This document shows positions 51,066-63,895 of a stretch of 64,000 nt of DNA, one piece after another. The stretch's first letter is position 1. Every line of letters starts with the position of its first letter. A model generated the notes under the pieces. That model worked only from the letters and a program-made list of their open reading frames with translations. It did no database searches and was not told the origin of the DNA. Source of the stretch: Crocodylus rhombifer (taxonomy: Eukaryota; Chordata; Crocodylia; Crocodylidae); assembly GCA_038503035.1 (NCBI GenBank), contig JAVSML010001074.1:1-64000 (forward strand). The letters run 5' to 3'. Both the position numbers and the translations under genes were made by a program.

Positions 51066-51649
51066 AATGAATGGGGCGAGTACAAGAGAGCATTAGTAAT
51101 AATGCTTAGCATATCCATAGAGATGCATCTCATCAATGCACTCTAAAACATCAGCTAATTGCTGTCACTTAACTGCATTCATGTAATTGATTTTCAGTAA
51201 TTTCCATGGTTTCAACAGACAAGATTCAAATGCTCTGGAGGGGGATAAAGAAATGTTGTACATTGGCAAGACACAGTTAATTTACACTGTGCAGATGCAG
51301 CCTGAGGAAGCAATTTCTTCATTCAGGAGACACTTCTGTAATGTGAAATGTAATTTCTAGTACCTTATTAGTGTTCTCCACTTCCCTACCTCCAAGCCCC
51401 CTCCTCACATCTTGTGCAATTGGAGTTTGTCTGTACAATAAGGATCAGAAAGAGAGAAAAAAGGTGGGGATGAAACCACAATGTGCATACTCTTTGACCA
51501 ACATCAACTACTTAGGAATAGAGTTAAAGCCATGGAGTACAGGTAGGCATTACATATAAAGTGGGATTGTGAAAGCAACCCCATCTCTCTGGAGTATTAA
51601 CTTGCTATCTAACAAAAGCTTGAGGCAAAAAAATAAAAAAGATGAGAAA

Positions 51650-51690
51650 AAGAAAGGAAGCAAAACAAAACAAAACTAAAACCCCAAAAC
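51650..51690. repeat. A/C-rich low-complexity tract
   Basis: Imperfect aaaac repeats over about 40 bp. Confidence 0.7.
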
Positions 51691-51699
51691 AAATTCTAG

Positions 51700-53300
51700 T
51701 AGCTGCAAATGCCTTGGGGTTATGCTACATGTAGTGCAGTGTTGTGAATTACAGTGGGCATGGTAGTGTGGTGATAGCGAAGTTCTACTCAGGAAGGTGT
51801 TTCCTTAAAAGTACCAGAATGTACCTCCAGGCCTATTGTTTTGTAAAGTGAGATGTGTCATGCATCAAGAGAGAGAAACACTCTAGAAAATCCTCTGGCT
51901 CCCCTACAGGTAGGTGTGTGTGTTGGGGAAGGGTGTGTGGAATGCCCTGGAGTCAGTGACCATTAGGGATGGCTGGAGAGTGGGGGCTCCCTGTGAGGAA
52001 GAGGGGGGAATGGAAGTCCCCAGGCAAGGGAGCTAGTTGTGACTGAGAGGAGGTTGACCCAGGGCAATTTTTATAGGAATTTTGATGAGGGCTCGGTGGT
52101 AGTCTGAATGCAGACTAAGGATTTTGTTAGGTTTATTTTGTTGTCAAAGTCTCTGAATCACATTTTCTTATGTATTTGTTCTTCCTTTTAATGAACCCTT
52201 TTGTTTTTCTGTTACTTTACCAAAATGCCTGTGATAAATCCTGATTTCTGGGCAATTTAATAACCTGGGCATACCCATTCATCAGAGTGAGGGACCAATA
52301 AGCTCACACAAACCCAGGGTCTATCTCTGGGAGCACCCTAAAGCCCCAGGGTTTTGTCACGGGATAACTGTAACCTCCCGTGCTTGTCCTTTGATGAATG
52401 GCGGGACTTCTTGCCGAGAGAGGGTGTATTTGTTCTCTAGCGTGTAGACAGTTTGCTTGTTTGGGCATTTCCGTGGGTGCTATAAGTCCTCACCTGCCAT
52501 GTCTTTGGTGTTATAGAAAATAGAGAGCCAGATCTTCCATGCCCTCATGCAGCCTTCACATGGACACCACGGGTCCTGTGTCTCAGGGCTCCGGCTCCCC
52601 TACACCCTGCCTAGCGCCTCCCAGATGACAATACAGATAAAGAGTGTCCAGACCAAATTTCAGCAGTCTCTGTTTGGCGTTGTGGCAACAGGTTACCCAA
52701 ATCCTCCACGCTGGTATATCTCTTCCACTCAGGACGTAAAAGCCCATTTGAAAACTCTGTACACTCATGCTAGGGAAATTTAGCTCTCCTTCCCCTCTGG
52801 TCAGCTACTGTACTCACAGCTATGCTGTTCTGTCTGCAGGTCATCCTGGCATGCCTCTGGGCATTGCTGCTGCCAAGGCCCAGTCCCTGCTTTCTGGTAA
52901 GTGCTCCCGTTCCTCCAAGAGAGGTCCAGTGGGACTTGCTTGCTACCACAGTTCCCACTATTTGCCCCTGCCGGGGCAATCCCTCTTGCATGCAACTGTC
53001 ACGGTCCTGCCACAGCCACTTCTGGTCCCCTGGCACTTTGGGTTTGGGCTGGTTTTAGGCTCCACTGCTGCATTCTGCCCCTCCTGACATGCCCTGTGGG
53101 TCCTTAGCAGCCAGGCTCAACCTGAGGCCAGCGACCCCAGACATGTCTGACATGCTTCTGGGTCGCCATCAGGGAGCCTTGGCCTGGGTGTGGCCATGGC
53201 CAATTGAGATCTGCTGCCGCAATGACTTGGAAGAAAAGAGGAACACAGGACTAGAAGGGGCCTGTTGGGCCATTGAGTCCCATCCCTGCTGTTGCAGGTA
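51700..53300. other. Unassigned block with LTR-like features
   Basis: Around 52190 ttttaatgaacccttttgttt resembles the poly(A)/U5 part of an LTR. At 52355 a tgtcacggg resembles an LTR edge. The GC-rich 52500-53300 part has overlapping open frames on both strands without domains. I cannot set boundaries or identify genes. Confidence 0.3.
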
Positions 53301-54464
53301 AACCTGTCATAAACAATTGTACAAAAAGATCTATAAGAACATCCATTCCAGCCCTGTTTGCATAGCACAACCTCAAAGCACCCCACGGACAAACATGGGA
53401 TCTTTAGTATTAACTAAAAAAAGAAAATTCTACAGTGTGCCATAAGAAAAGAGTAGGAGAGACAGAGGAAACATCAATGCCTGAGGTCTGGTCACCAGTT
53501 AAGTGAAATATGTCCAGCTGATCCTAAGAAGAGGATCACCCCTCCATGCTGTTGAGGAAAGAAAACTGCCCCATCCTCCATAGTCCCTGCCCATCTGACC
53601 TGTTAAAAATTCTCTTCTGGCCTTGCTCTGGGGATTATTTATTCCTGAGCATGTGGCAAGGCACGTCAGCAAGGCACTTGAGGTTTTCCAATGCCACTTA
53701 TGAGCACTAACACAACACAGCCAGTCTCTATTGCCAGCTGTGGCCAAAGTCCCATGCTTCAGAGGAACCAGGGGAAAACCTAGAAGCAGTGTAATCATTC
53801 AAAGGCATAAAAAATGAATTCTTCCTGGTTCATGCATGCAGCCAGCAGCCTCCATAAAGCATTAATTAGCTATGGGATTATTACAGTATAATACAATGCA
53901 ACAAAGACTGTGACTGTTATAGGAATGAATAGGACAAGAAAGGTAATCCAGAAAGGATGCTCTCATCCAGGCCAACCTTCCTTACCTGCACGCATAGAGT
54001 TCCCTATAATGTAAACTAAAACATGTCTGTAAACTTACTTGATGAAGCCTGGAATCATGGAAGCCCATCACCACTAAGCAAAAATGCTCCAATGCTCTCC
54101 TCCTTCTCATACAAGGGAGCTATGTCTCACTCTGACACTAATTTGTTTAGCTTCAGCCTCTGCCTTAATGTCAGCAAAGTCAAGAAGCTCTACCCCACTT
54201 GAAACTTTCCACTTGTGTAAACACCTGCATGGCAATCAAGTTTCCTTTCAACCTTCTCACAGGGATAGCAACCTCATGAATCATTTGCTCACATGCTCTA
54301 AATATTATACCAAGAACATCTCTATTCTATCATATTATTCCTTGCATAAACATGTGTTGAAGGACTCTGGGTGCCATGCCCTCCACTCCCCTACAATGTT
54401 CAGAAGACTCTTCCAGAATGTTAATGGTTAGAAATCACCTTCTAATATCCAAACTAAATGTATT

Positions 54465-55471
54465 TGTCGCAGGGCGCTAAGGTGCCTGATCCTCTAAGAG
54501 CAGAAACTGCCTAGGGAGAGAGCCCAAATAGCCAGACAGAAACCCACATGTGCCAGTTATTATGGCAACAGGCTAATGAACAAGTTAGCCTGCACCTGCA
54601 CCTGCACCTGGTCAGTTGACCGGAAGAGGCAGGGCCCTGGGCATATATAAACCCCAGGGCTGCGACTAGAGGTTTAGTTCTCTGGCAGTAGCTAAGAGGA
54701 AGGAGACTCCAGGGAAGAATTGCCCAGAGATTCCGGGACTGCCTGATATGCTGCATACTGGGCTAATGGAGCTCCAGGAGCTCAATAGGTACCATACCCT
54801 ACAAAGCAGTTAGTGCTGGAGAAAGTTTGACTTTTTAAAGGGACAGAGCACACCCTGAACCGCTTATATTATGTTATAGCCCAGGGGCTCATGCTTAAGT
54901 CGCTGTTTATGAATACCGGAGGATCGGGCTGAGGCTATAGGGGAAGGAGGAGGCTTCACTGGGACCCACTACAGTGTGGGAACACCAGCACCAGAGAAGG
55001 GTGCAGCAAAAAGGGGGTGAACAGACCCCAGCACCAGGTGGGGCACTGCCAGAGGGGTGCAGAAAGTCCAGCACCAGTATGGGGTGCAGAGACAGGGCTG
55101 CAGAGAGCCTGGTGAGGACAAGAGGCCAAGCTGTAGCAAGGCCCCAGGAGAGACAATATTTAAATGACATCTGCGAGGCTTGGGGCACGGTAAAGGGGCA
55201 GCTTTGGAGCCACGCATCTAGCCCATAAGGCTGAGAGTGTCCTGGAAGGCATCCATTTTAAGCGGGATCCAAAAAGGGATTCAAGAACTCACGTGGTCAA
55301 CGGGGTCCAGCAGGACCGTGTCCAGACAATAAGATCAAGGGCAGCCTTCCTATATTATAATTACCAGCAAGACATGGCAGGTGAGAAAGAGGGTACCCAT
55401 TGGGCAGGACTGGCATGGTCAAGGAGCCCCAAGGGTATCATGGCCATCCCTGGGGACCCCATCCTGTGACA
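54465..55471 (+). mobile_element. LTR-like unit (about 1.0 kb)
   Basis: It starts tgtcgcagggcgc and ends atcctgtgaca, giving TGTCGCA/TGTGACA inverted ends. The 5-bp flanks gtatt and atatt match 4 of 5. A TATA box (tatataa at 54644-54650) lies about 180 nt from the left end, so plus orientation is likely. There is no coding region. A Gypsy- or retrovirus-type solo LTR is the best reading. Overlapping open frames at 54900-55230 appear to be chance in GC-rich text. Confidence 0.6.
54590..54611. repeat. CACCTG hexamer run
   Basis: Three tandem cacctg-type hexamers upstream of the TATA box in the LTR-like unit. Confidence 0.6.
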
Positions 55472-55559
55472 ATATTCATGCCCAGCTTGCACCCCATTGA
55501 TTTTGGCATTCATAACTGCCCTTTAACTGAAATAAATCTTCTTCCCTGACATTCCCACC

Positions 55560-56090
55560 TCCCAAATGCATTTATAAAGAAAAAGCATATATCCTCTCAA
55601 CCTACATTTTGTTAAGCTACACCAGCCATGCTCTTTTGAACTCCTTTCCTAAAATGTATTCTTTATTCCCCTATCCATCCTAGTAGCCCTTCTTTATACC
55701 CGCTCAAGTTTAAATGAACCTTTTGTGAATGTAGGTAAACAGAAGTATACACAGTACTGTAAATGGGGTCTGACTAATGTTTTGTACAGTGGTACTCTTG
55801 CTTCCCCAACTGTTAAAAAAATACCCCTCTAACACCTCCAGAATTTTATTGGCCTTTTTGTATTGGCTGCAACATACTGGCAGATCATGGTTATCCTGTA
55901 ATCAATCAATACAGCCAAGTACCTCTTTTCCTCCGATATGTCTAAGCTCCGAGACCTTAGAATATAGTAAAAGTTCTTGGTATTAGCCTCTAAGTGTATA
56001 ACGGTGCACTTTGTGCTATTAAATTTCATACCATTCCTATTACTCCAATCCAACAGGTTATCTAATGCTTCCTGTATGAACATACACTCT
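55560..56090 (-). mobile_element. L3/CR1-like LINE relic, ORF2 C-terminal part
   Basis: On the minus strand an open stretch of 84 codons (56083-55829) reads WSNRNGMKFNSTKC, VIHLEANTKNFYY, then SEEKRYLAVLIDYRI, the region after the reverse-transcriptase palm of CR1/L3 elements. Further on, LVRPHLQYCVYF and RRATRM are visible with stops between. It is an old and degraded copy. Confidence 0.8.
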
Positions 56091-57473
56091 AGACAGAATA
56101 CAGCTATATAAACTAACAGCTGTAGTCAAACAATCTTTTTTCTTAAATGCTGACGCTGTTATTACATAATCCTCTGTTAGAGATGAACACTACTGCTTAA
56201 AAGCTGCTTAAGACTTTTCATTTTAAACCACCCTCCTCATTTCAATCACTTATTAAACTTTTCAAAATTTGCTAAAATGTTGCAGATGTATTGTTCTCTG
56301 CCAGACGAATATTGCTCTAATGGAAAGTTTAACCAGAAATTATACAAAGCTTTCCCAGGACAGTTTTTGTGGGCCAAAGTTCTGCATCACTCCAACAGGA
56401 AGCTAACGCTGTTCTTACTGCAGGTGGGTGCTAGTACCAACTTTTCCTGCCTTTTCCAAAGAGTGTGCATGTCAATGAGAAAGAATCTTCTCTAGGTTGC
56501 AATCACTATTGTTGGCTGAGGGGAGGAGGGGTACAGTTTGCCATTAAGTATAGGCTATAAAATGCTGTGATATTTTTTGTTAATTTTCCAGAATCAAAGC
56601 TGAGTGTAATTAAGGAGATTTTTCTTCCAGAATGACAGACAGGTAGCATTAGAAATGTGATACAGTGGTATACAGTGTGAGAAAGAGGAATCAAAGATGA
56701 CCCAAATTAGCAAGGGTAGTAAATCTCTTACCAGGGAAATGGAAGACAGGAAGGGCCCATCACTACTCTAAGTCAGTGACAGGCAGCAGCTTCCAAGCAA
56801 CAAATGGAAGTTATCACCTGAGGCTCTTCGCAGAAAATGTTACCACAGGCCGCTTTTTCCCTCCCTGCAGGCATTGGATATATCTTTCTTGCTGTCAGTA
56901 AATGCTTAACATTTTTTACATTTCCACATCTTGAAGTGTGGAAACGTTAGTTAATGGACTGTCATTTCCCCACTTTGAGCTAAATTATGTTTCCAAAATT
57001 CATAATCTGGGTGTATGTGTTGTTGGGGCTCTTTGGTTCACACTGACTGCTCATGTGACTCCAAAACCAGTCAGGACTGCATGTTGCAGCTCTGAATGCA
57101 GTGAAACCACAGGAAGGAAAACCACTTGTCTCTAGTTTTCATGTTGGGTGGGAGGAATAGGTGGATCATTCTACTAACAAAGAGTTAAATCTGCATTTGA
57201 TTAAAATGGAGACTGTGGGTATAGACAGGCCCTCATTTGTAGCACTACAAAATTTCAGCACCTTCCCGCACTACACAAATATGGCTCTATGGTGGTGCAC
57301 AGGGGTTCCAGCCCCCTTGGCTGGAGAGCTACAAAGTTACATCAAAGGTAGTGTCTCTATTCAGGGGGCAATTAGGAGCTGCTCCTTGGGTCCCCCTGCC
57401 TCTAAGGAAGCCCAGCCCGATCACTGAGATCCTGCCCTCTCCCCTGCTGGGGAATGTGGCAGGGGCAGGGACA

Positions 57474-57744
57474 ATGCGTAGGCGGTGCACCCCCTGAGTG
57501 TGGCAGTACACCCCCTACAAAAAGGTGCCTGTGGGCGGTTGCTGCTTGCCACTCCACCGCCAACATCGCTGCCGGCTGACCCTTGGTTGGTGCTCATCAC
57601 CTCCCTGCCCACTGCTGACAGTGCCAGTGGCATCTGCGGGAGCTCCCCTGCTTACCGCCACCAGGCTCCTGCTGCTTCCACCACTGCTGCTGTGCTTCCA
57701 CTGCCACCGTGCCCCACCAACCGCTGGGGGCAAGCATTGTTCAT
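57474..57744 (+). mobile_element. Small GC-rich retroposon-like element, copy 4 (tentative)
   Basis: The segment gcgtaggcggtgcacccc, then gtacaccccctacaaaaagg follows the 5' part of copy 3, and ccgctgggggcaagcattg follows its 3' end. The flanks share only ggaca. The interior is C/T-rich with ctgctgctt-type repeats. Confidence 0.5.
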
Positions 57745-58374
57745 GGACAGAAGCCAAGTTCTCAATGACTGGGGGGGAGCAGCTGCAAAGAAACAACTGC
57801 CAAAGACAGCTGCCAGCCCGGCAGGGGAGCCAGAGGTGAAGAGATGTTCTCCTCACTCCTGCCACCCCCTGTAGTGTCACTGATGGAGCCTCAGCTCTTG
57901 CTGGAATTCCCTCACCCTAATGCTTCCCCTTCTTCTCCCAAGCCTTCTCCCATCCAGTGCTGGGGAAGCATTGAGGGGGAGTTTGGTTTAAGGTGAAACA
58001 ATTTCCTCTACTATTTGAAGCGTCCCAGGAAGAACTGGGGCTATTCAAGCAGTGATGGGAATTTGCTTCCTGATTCACCACTGGGTGGGCTATCATGAAG
58101 CCTGCTGCTCTATTCCTTTCTCTCCCCTTTAAAGTGGGTGAGGGAAAGCAAAGAATTCTGGGATGCTGGGGGTCCTAGAGACCCCTGTGGTGCTATGTGC
58201 AATTGTACAGATTTTACCAGCAGCACTACAAATTGTAGCCATCCCAAGAAGCTTCTCTTTGAATGTGCTAATGTTCTGCTGCAGTTTCAGTATCTTTGTA
58301 GTGCTGCTAGCAGCTTGAATGGCTGCATGCTTGCTTTTTGTGGCATTAGAAAGATGTACTTAATGCCACAAATG

Positions 58375-58804
58375 CAGGGTGGCCATTGACATATCCCCAG
58401 AATAAAGAACATCCCCTTGGGGAGTGGGGAGGGTGTGTGTGTGTTGGGGGGAAACCACCAGCCCTTTTGGCCAATCAGGGCTGCCACCTTCTCAGCCGAT
58501 CATCAGTGAGGGGTTGGTGGGGGCGGTCACAAGCCCCTTGGCCAATCAGCAGCAAGGGGTGGGGCACCCAAAAGGCCCCTCCCTCCCTCCCTCTCTTTCT
58601 CCTGGCTGGCTCCTCCTGGCTGTGCACAGCACTACCTGTAGGCATAGCTAATTGAATCATGAGGACAAATGATTGACATGTATTTTCACCAATTAACTGA
58701 AAAACAGAACTTTTTGCAGTCCATTCCTCGTTTAGAACTGGACAGGGAACAAAGCGTTTAAAAAGGGGATGGTCTGGTACAAAACAGGACAATTGGCCAC
58801 CCTA
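58375..58804. mobile_element. hAT MITE with exact 8-bp TSD (430 bp)
   Basis: The ends cagggtggcca and tggccaccctа-type complement (tggccaccct followed by a) form terminal repeats. cacaaatg flanks it exactly on both sides (58367-58374 and 58805-58812). Internally two ccaatcag-plus-gcaaggggtgggg units recall those in 25969-26350. It is non-coding. The exact duplication suggests a comparatively recent insertion. Confidence 0.93.
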
Positions 58805-60179
58805 CACAAATGTATCCATGGCCTAAAACAATTGTGGAAGAGGGACTTCACCCCCTTCCTAGCTATCAAATACTGGTCCTGTGCCAGTACCTCCTAAGAG
58901 TTATTGAGCATTCTCTATGCTCACTGAAGCCACTGGTAAGGGAACGTGCCTGATGCTTTTCAGGACTTCGTTTACATATTATTACCAAAAAGAAGGTTAC
59001 ATAGTTTTGCCTTGAAAACATACACCGAGGTTAAAATATTGCACATACCATTCCTCATTTAAATCTCTTGGGAAATTTATTTCACAAGAACTTTTCATAT
59101 TAAAGATATTATTCCGCAAAGCTTTGCATGAAAGAACTTCTGTAACTCGAGCTGCCTTAAGAAGAAGTAATTTTTTCTCTTTATACCTGATCCTTTTCTT
59201 CAATTTTATGAATGCCCATCTTAAACCATTTAATACCACAACTGCCATCTAGATGTTAATACTGCTGATAATGATTGAAAGGGCCTTTTTGCATTTGCAG
59301 CTTCACAATGTTCAATTTCTTTGGCATGAAAGAAATTCTATTTTCCTCTCTTTGGCATTCTTTCTAACCTTTTGGTAGCTTGAAAATAATCCCTCCACTT
59401 TTATCACATTTGTGTTTTTCTTCTTTGCCCCATGATTTTGAATTATGTTTCTACTTCTTGAGGAATCTGTGCTCCTGGTAGTGATTTGTTTTAATCAAAA
59501 TACAGCAACGATTCATTTGTTTTTGGGCAAGAGAAAAGAATATGTGTAGAGGATCAAAGAGATTTTTACAACCTGAAGTGATGCTGGGGCTACTCCTGGG
59601 GTTTGCTGATCTCGAGTTTGTCATTTTAACTCAGAACAGGCCACGCCATGAACAATACTTCCCTGCCTCATGAAATGGATTTTTTTTCTTTACAGTTAAG
59701 TACCAGAAACTACCTCAGATGCAGAAAAAAGCATCTCAAGCACTAGGGGAAGCTAATAAGCAAGTGAAGTTTCTTTCTTTTTTAATTCTCAAGTTTCTTT
59801 ATTTATTGACACACGCATTATAGCATTCAGTTCTGCCTTGAGTAGCATTTACCATGCAGTGAGACTCTGCCAAACTGGAACAACAGCTCCCTAGATTCCC
59901 CCCTTGGAACTTGTTCTTCTAACCAGCTCCAGGCAGGTGAGTTAAACCCATGTGTCTACATGAAACCAGGTGAATTCAGATGCAGGCTCAGGACTTCAGT
60001 GGATGAAATGCTCACTGCACTAATAAGATTGGACAGCCTGGACCTACCTTAGTGTAGCTAACTAAGGAGAGGTGACAGGGGCAACAGCCCTCAACATTAA
60101 CTTAGGGGGAAAGGTGCAGCTGCTGCCTGGTTTCACAGTCACCACCACCAGCTGGGAGCCATTACTGCCCTGTGCAGTG

Positions 60180-60462
60180 CAGCTGATTCTCAACTGGGGT
60201 CCTGTGGCACCCAGGGATGCCCTGAGATCCTTCCAAGGGTGCCTCAGGTTGCCAGGTAACATTAGCACAGCTAGCATGAGATAAACCCAGAGATTTCAAG
60301 TGGGAATTCCTGGTGTTAAAAGCGTTCTGACCTGTTGTGGGCTTTGTTCTTTGCAGCAAAAGAATTGCTCTGTTATTTTTCTGTAGTCACAAAGCAAGTG
60401 TAAGCTAAGAGTTGGCATTTTCTGAGGGATGCCTCAAGTGTAAAAAGGGTTGAAAATCACTG
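60180..60462. mobile_element. hAT MITE (GGTTCTCAA-type ends, decayed)
   Basis: cagctgattctcaactgggg at the left pairs with the complement of gggttgaaaatcactg at the right. Flanks do not clearly match. The interior has gtgcctcaggttgccagg and gggatgcctcaagtg pieces. Confidence 0.65.
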
Positions 60463-61517
60463 GCTTAGGCCCTGTTCTGCCTTTCCATAAGCTGAGCACT
60501 TCTTTAGCAAAGCAACCACCATAGTCCATTTTAAAAAAAAACCCACGCTCTGATTTGCACACTTGTGGGCAAAAACATTTGCACAAACAATTTATTTCTT
60601 ACCAGATCAAACATATAGGTGCCTAAATGACTTAAACTGGCACCGGCAAATAATTATGAGTGGAAAGTAAGCTGACAGCTATTCTCACTCAGAAAATGTT
60701 GTGAGCTTTTAGCTTGGAAATCAGGAGCAATAGATATACTTGTTTTAGAACAAGCTGCTTTTCTACATCAGTCTTACTTTCTTAAATATTATTGTACATT
60801 TAAAAAACATACAATGTATCTTCTTTTCTTTAGATGAATACGAACCAAGATTAGAGCTTTAAACTAGAAAAATTACGTATGTTGAAATATAATTTACTCC
60901 TGCGTGTAATAAGCCAAATTCTCTGCTGGGTAACTTCACTGATTACACTGGAGTTACACATTGGATTGGCCTACAATCTTCTCTAGTCCCTATCAGTGTA
61001 ATATCTGAATACTTACACTGTCATTACTCTTCCATCTTCTCTTCAGATAAAAATCACCAGTGCAAATCTGGGAGATATTTCTCCCATAGCACATGCTGGC
61101 TGCCAAGGAAGGATCTTACATCTTTCCAGATGTGTTACCATGTTTGTGTGGTTACACTTTGGACAGGTTCTCCGTTTGCTTTTTTTCCCAGGACATGGGC
61201 TTCTTTTGACATACCTTTGAATATGGAAAACACATTCATTGTATCAATGTTTCTTGACAGAGCGCTAAGGTTGTATTTGCAGAGGCTTCCAAGTACAAAC
61301 AATGTCTTGCCTTAAAACACAGAGAGGAAAAAGGAATACTGTAGATCACAAAAGCTGAAGCTAACAAAAGTTTTAAGAGCTAATAAGCACCTCAGCTGTT
61401 CCCCAAGTTTAAGGCAACACGCATCAGATTTAACTTGGAATGGGGTGCAAGAAGGAGAGTTTTAGTGAAGGCTCTTCAATCCTGTGCCGCCAGACTTTTT
61501 AACCCATCGGACATATT

Positions 61518-61792
61518 GAGTGCATCTACACAAGATGCTAAGTCACCATAGCAACATGCTACAGTGACCTAGCATTGGCGGGCAAAAACTGTGATGCCAC
61601 AGCTACATAACCGTAGCGACGCGCTCCCTTGGTATAGTGCACAGCTATGGTGACATAGCGGCTAAAAATAACCATGCATTGCTGGCACAGCATGACATGC
61701 TGTTATGGCACCATCATTTAGTACTTCCACAAAGAAATGCTAAATGATGCCTAAGTAACAACGGCACCATAGGGGCACGTGTAGATGTGCCC
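61518..61792. mobile_element. Foldback MITE copy (GGGYRCATCTACA family)
   Basis: The left end gagtgcatctacacaag and right end (reverse complement) gggcacatctacacgtgcc are terminal repeats of the group also seen at 11919 and 17570. Internal inverted blocks include ggcaccatcatttag and ctaaatgatgcc. Confidence 0.8.
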
Positions 61793-62277
61793 ACTGTGTC
61801 TCTTTATGAAACTGGAATACAGAGCTGTGCTGGCTGGCAGGGAGAGTTCTCATTTGGGTGGCTTTGAGGCTGGTTCATATATTGGACATTGTCTTTAATT
61901 GAATGGATTTATTGAATTCCTGACTATGCAGCCACATCTCTAGAGGGGCATATTTAAGCATTTAATAAAGTAGGGGCGTGGGAGGAAGCACTCTAGTATG
62001 GGTAGGTAGCTGAAACCTACGTTGTCTGTGGGTGCCAAGGGCAGGTGGGATGATTCTGTGGCTTTTCAGGGAATGTGCTCTGTGGGCTCAGAAGGACTCC
62101 TCTTAGTCAGAGGCTAGGTCTGTGGAAAACAACCTAGCAATGCTCTCCCTCTCTTAAGCAGATTTACACTTCCAGGTGATACAGACAGTGTGCTGTAGTA
62201 CTGCTGCTATCTATACCACAGCTTAGTGATGTGTGTTCAGAGAAAGGACTTACTTGCACCATCCTTTTCTTCTAGTC

Positions 62278-62456
62278 CAGGGGCACAATTATTTTGGGCA
62301 GAGGACCGCTTACTGAGTTTTGGCAAGCCATTGAGGGCTGCATGACAGGCAGCCAGGGGCAGCTAAGTATTATTTTTCTGAATTTTTTAGGGGCCCCACG
62401 GGCTGGATAGAATGGCCTGGCAGGGTCGCATACAGGCCGCATTTTGCCCACCCCTG
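62278..62456. mobile_element. Small hAT MITE (179 bp), 8-bp TSD
   Basis: The left end caggggcacaattattttgg and the complement of the right end caggggtgggcaaaatgc form terminal repeats. The flanks ttctagtc (62270-62277) and ttttagtc (62457-62464) match 7 of 8. Confidence 0.88.
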
Positions 62457-63694
62457 TTTTAGTCCATCCACATGCTGGGAAAAGCAGCAGTAATTTGCAT
62501 CCAACTCCTTATTATTCCCAGACCTTTGGCTGATGTCTGTGTAATTTTGACCAGAATGAGTCAACTTACTGTATAGTATTATTCTATTCATATTGTACAT
62601 CTCCCCTTGTATTACCTGAAGATACCTGACTGCATCTGGACATTCAGTGGAAAATTACTAGGTAGCATACAGGTGTTCTTAGATCCCAGAACTTTATTTA
62701 TAGTAGAAACGTTCTAAGCAGAAGCTTTACAATGAAGGCAAGAGAGAGAGAGGGACATGGAAAAATTAGATGACAGTGTTTTCCTTATTTCAATAACATT
62801 TATTGTTCATCATTGGATCTCTTAGTCTTTACACATCATGTGGCACAAGTTACAATAGATCCCAGAAATAACGTATGTATAGACAAGTGTGCACAGGAGG
62901 AGATTTATGGATTATAGTCCAATAGGCCAATGAACAGTGGGATGGGGCAAAGAAAAGGCTCAGGAGGTAGGCAGGGAGAGTAGACACATAAGAGACAAAC
63001 AGCTAATGTCACATGGACAGGAGGGGCACAGCTGCAGCAGTTCCCCAGCCTATAATGGGATGAGTCTAAAGTGTCCCTATCTTCCTCACATACTGAAAGA
63101 CTTCACAGAAGTTATTTCTAGTTTGTAGAGAACATTTAACCCATCAGTATCACCAGACCACCAAAAATCTCTTGATTTACGAAAGCCTTTGTGTTTGTAT
63201 TGGACACAAATCTAGTGGCAAATCAAGGGTGTTATGGTAGAACTGGGTGAGCTGACAGCTTTTCACGTTTTGGGGATAAGGGCAGAGTGAGGGACGGGGG
63301 GAGAGAGCATGTAGAATCTGGAAGTCAGTTTGGCTCATTACAAAGTTAGGAGACATTTTCAGATTTATGTTTGTTTCAAATTCCCCCAAAGTCATGTAGA
63401 TGCAAGGCTTATCATTTCTACCCTTGGCATACTGAATTCTCTTTCTTGCCTAGGCCCTTTAATCACCAAATCTAATTCTCAAGTGCCTGAGGGACTCTGT
63501 CTTCCATTGTTTTCCCAGCTGTTCTGGTGCACTTGCATTTAATGTCAGATGAAGTCACAGCAGAGTAGCTGGGAAAAAATAACAGAGCAGCAAACTACAG
63601 TGGTCATTAAGGGAAAATAACAGCTTAGAGAGCGGAGGTTGGAAAAATATAATTATGAAACTGTTCAACTATTCAAACAGAGACAACTTTCAGA

Positions 63695-63895
63695 GCAGAT
63701 AACATTATTTATCACTTGTACAGCACTTTAGAAATAGTATCTAATTAACCCTTGTAACATGCCTGTAAGTTATGTCAGCATTATTGTGTGTATGTTATAC
63801 AGCATGGAAACAGAGGCAGAGAGGTTAAGACTAGGTTTAAAATACAGAGATCCCAATTCCCAGCTCTATGCTCATAATCACTAGGCCTTTCTTTA
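63695..63895 (+). repeat. MIR/L3-like ancient repeat
   Basis: The order acttgtacagcactttag, then catggaaacagaggcagaga, ggttaagactaggt and ttcccagctctatgctc follows the MIR/L3 core. The tail cataatcactaggcc fits 'taaccactaggcc'. It is distinct from exon sequence. Confidence 0.65.

Noticed and set aside
52540..53400. Cluster of overlapping open frames that could suggest a gene
   Set aside because: No domain is recognised and frames on opposite strands overlap. It is GC-rich and adjacent to LTR-like sequence.
53960..54010. Minus-strand tatag...GTGCAG|gtaagg, exon-like boundaries
   Set aside because: The enclosed 18 nt are too short and do not encode expected residues.
59160..59230. Minus-strand KIEEKDQ|gtataa, another exon 2 lookalike
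   Set aside because: Flanking residues do not fit secretagogin and the donor is poor.
62240..62290. Minus-strand EEKDG followed by gtaagt, resembling an SCGN exon 2 end
   Set aside because: The upstream sequence is a hAT MITE end, no acceptor or EF-hand helix precedes it, and the residues do not match EF-hand 1.
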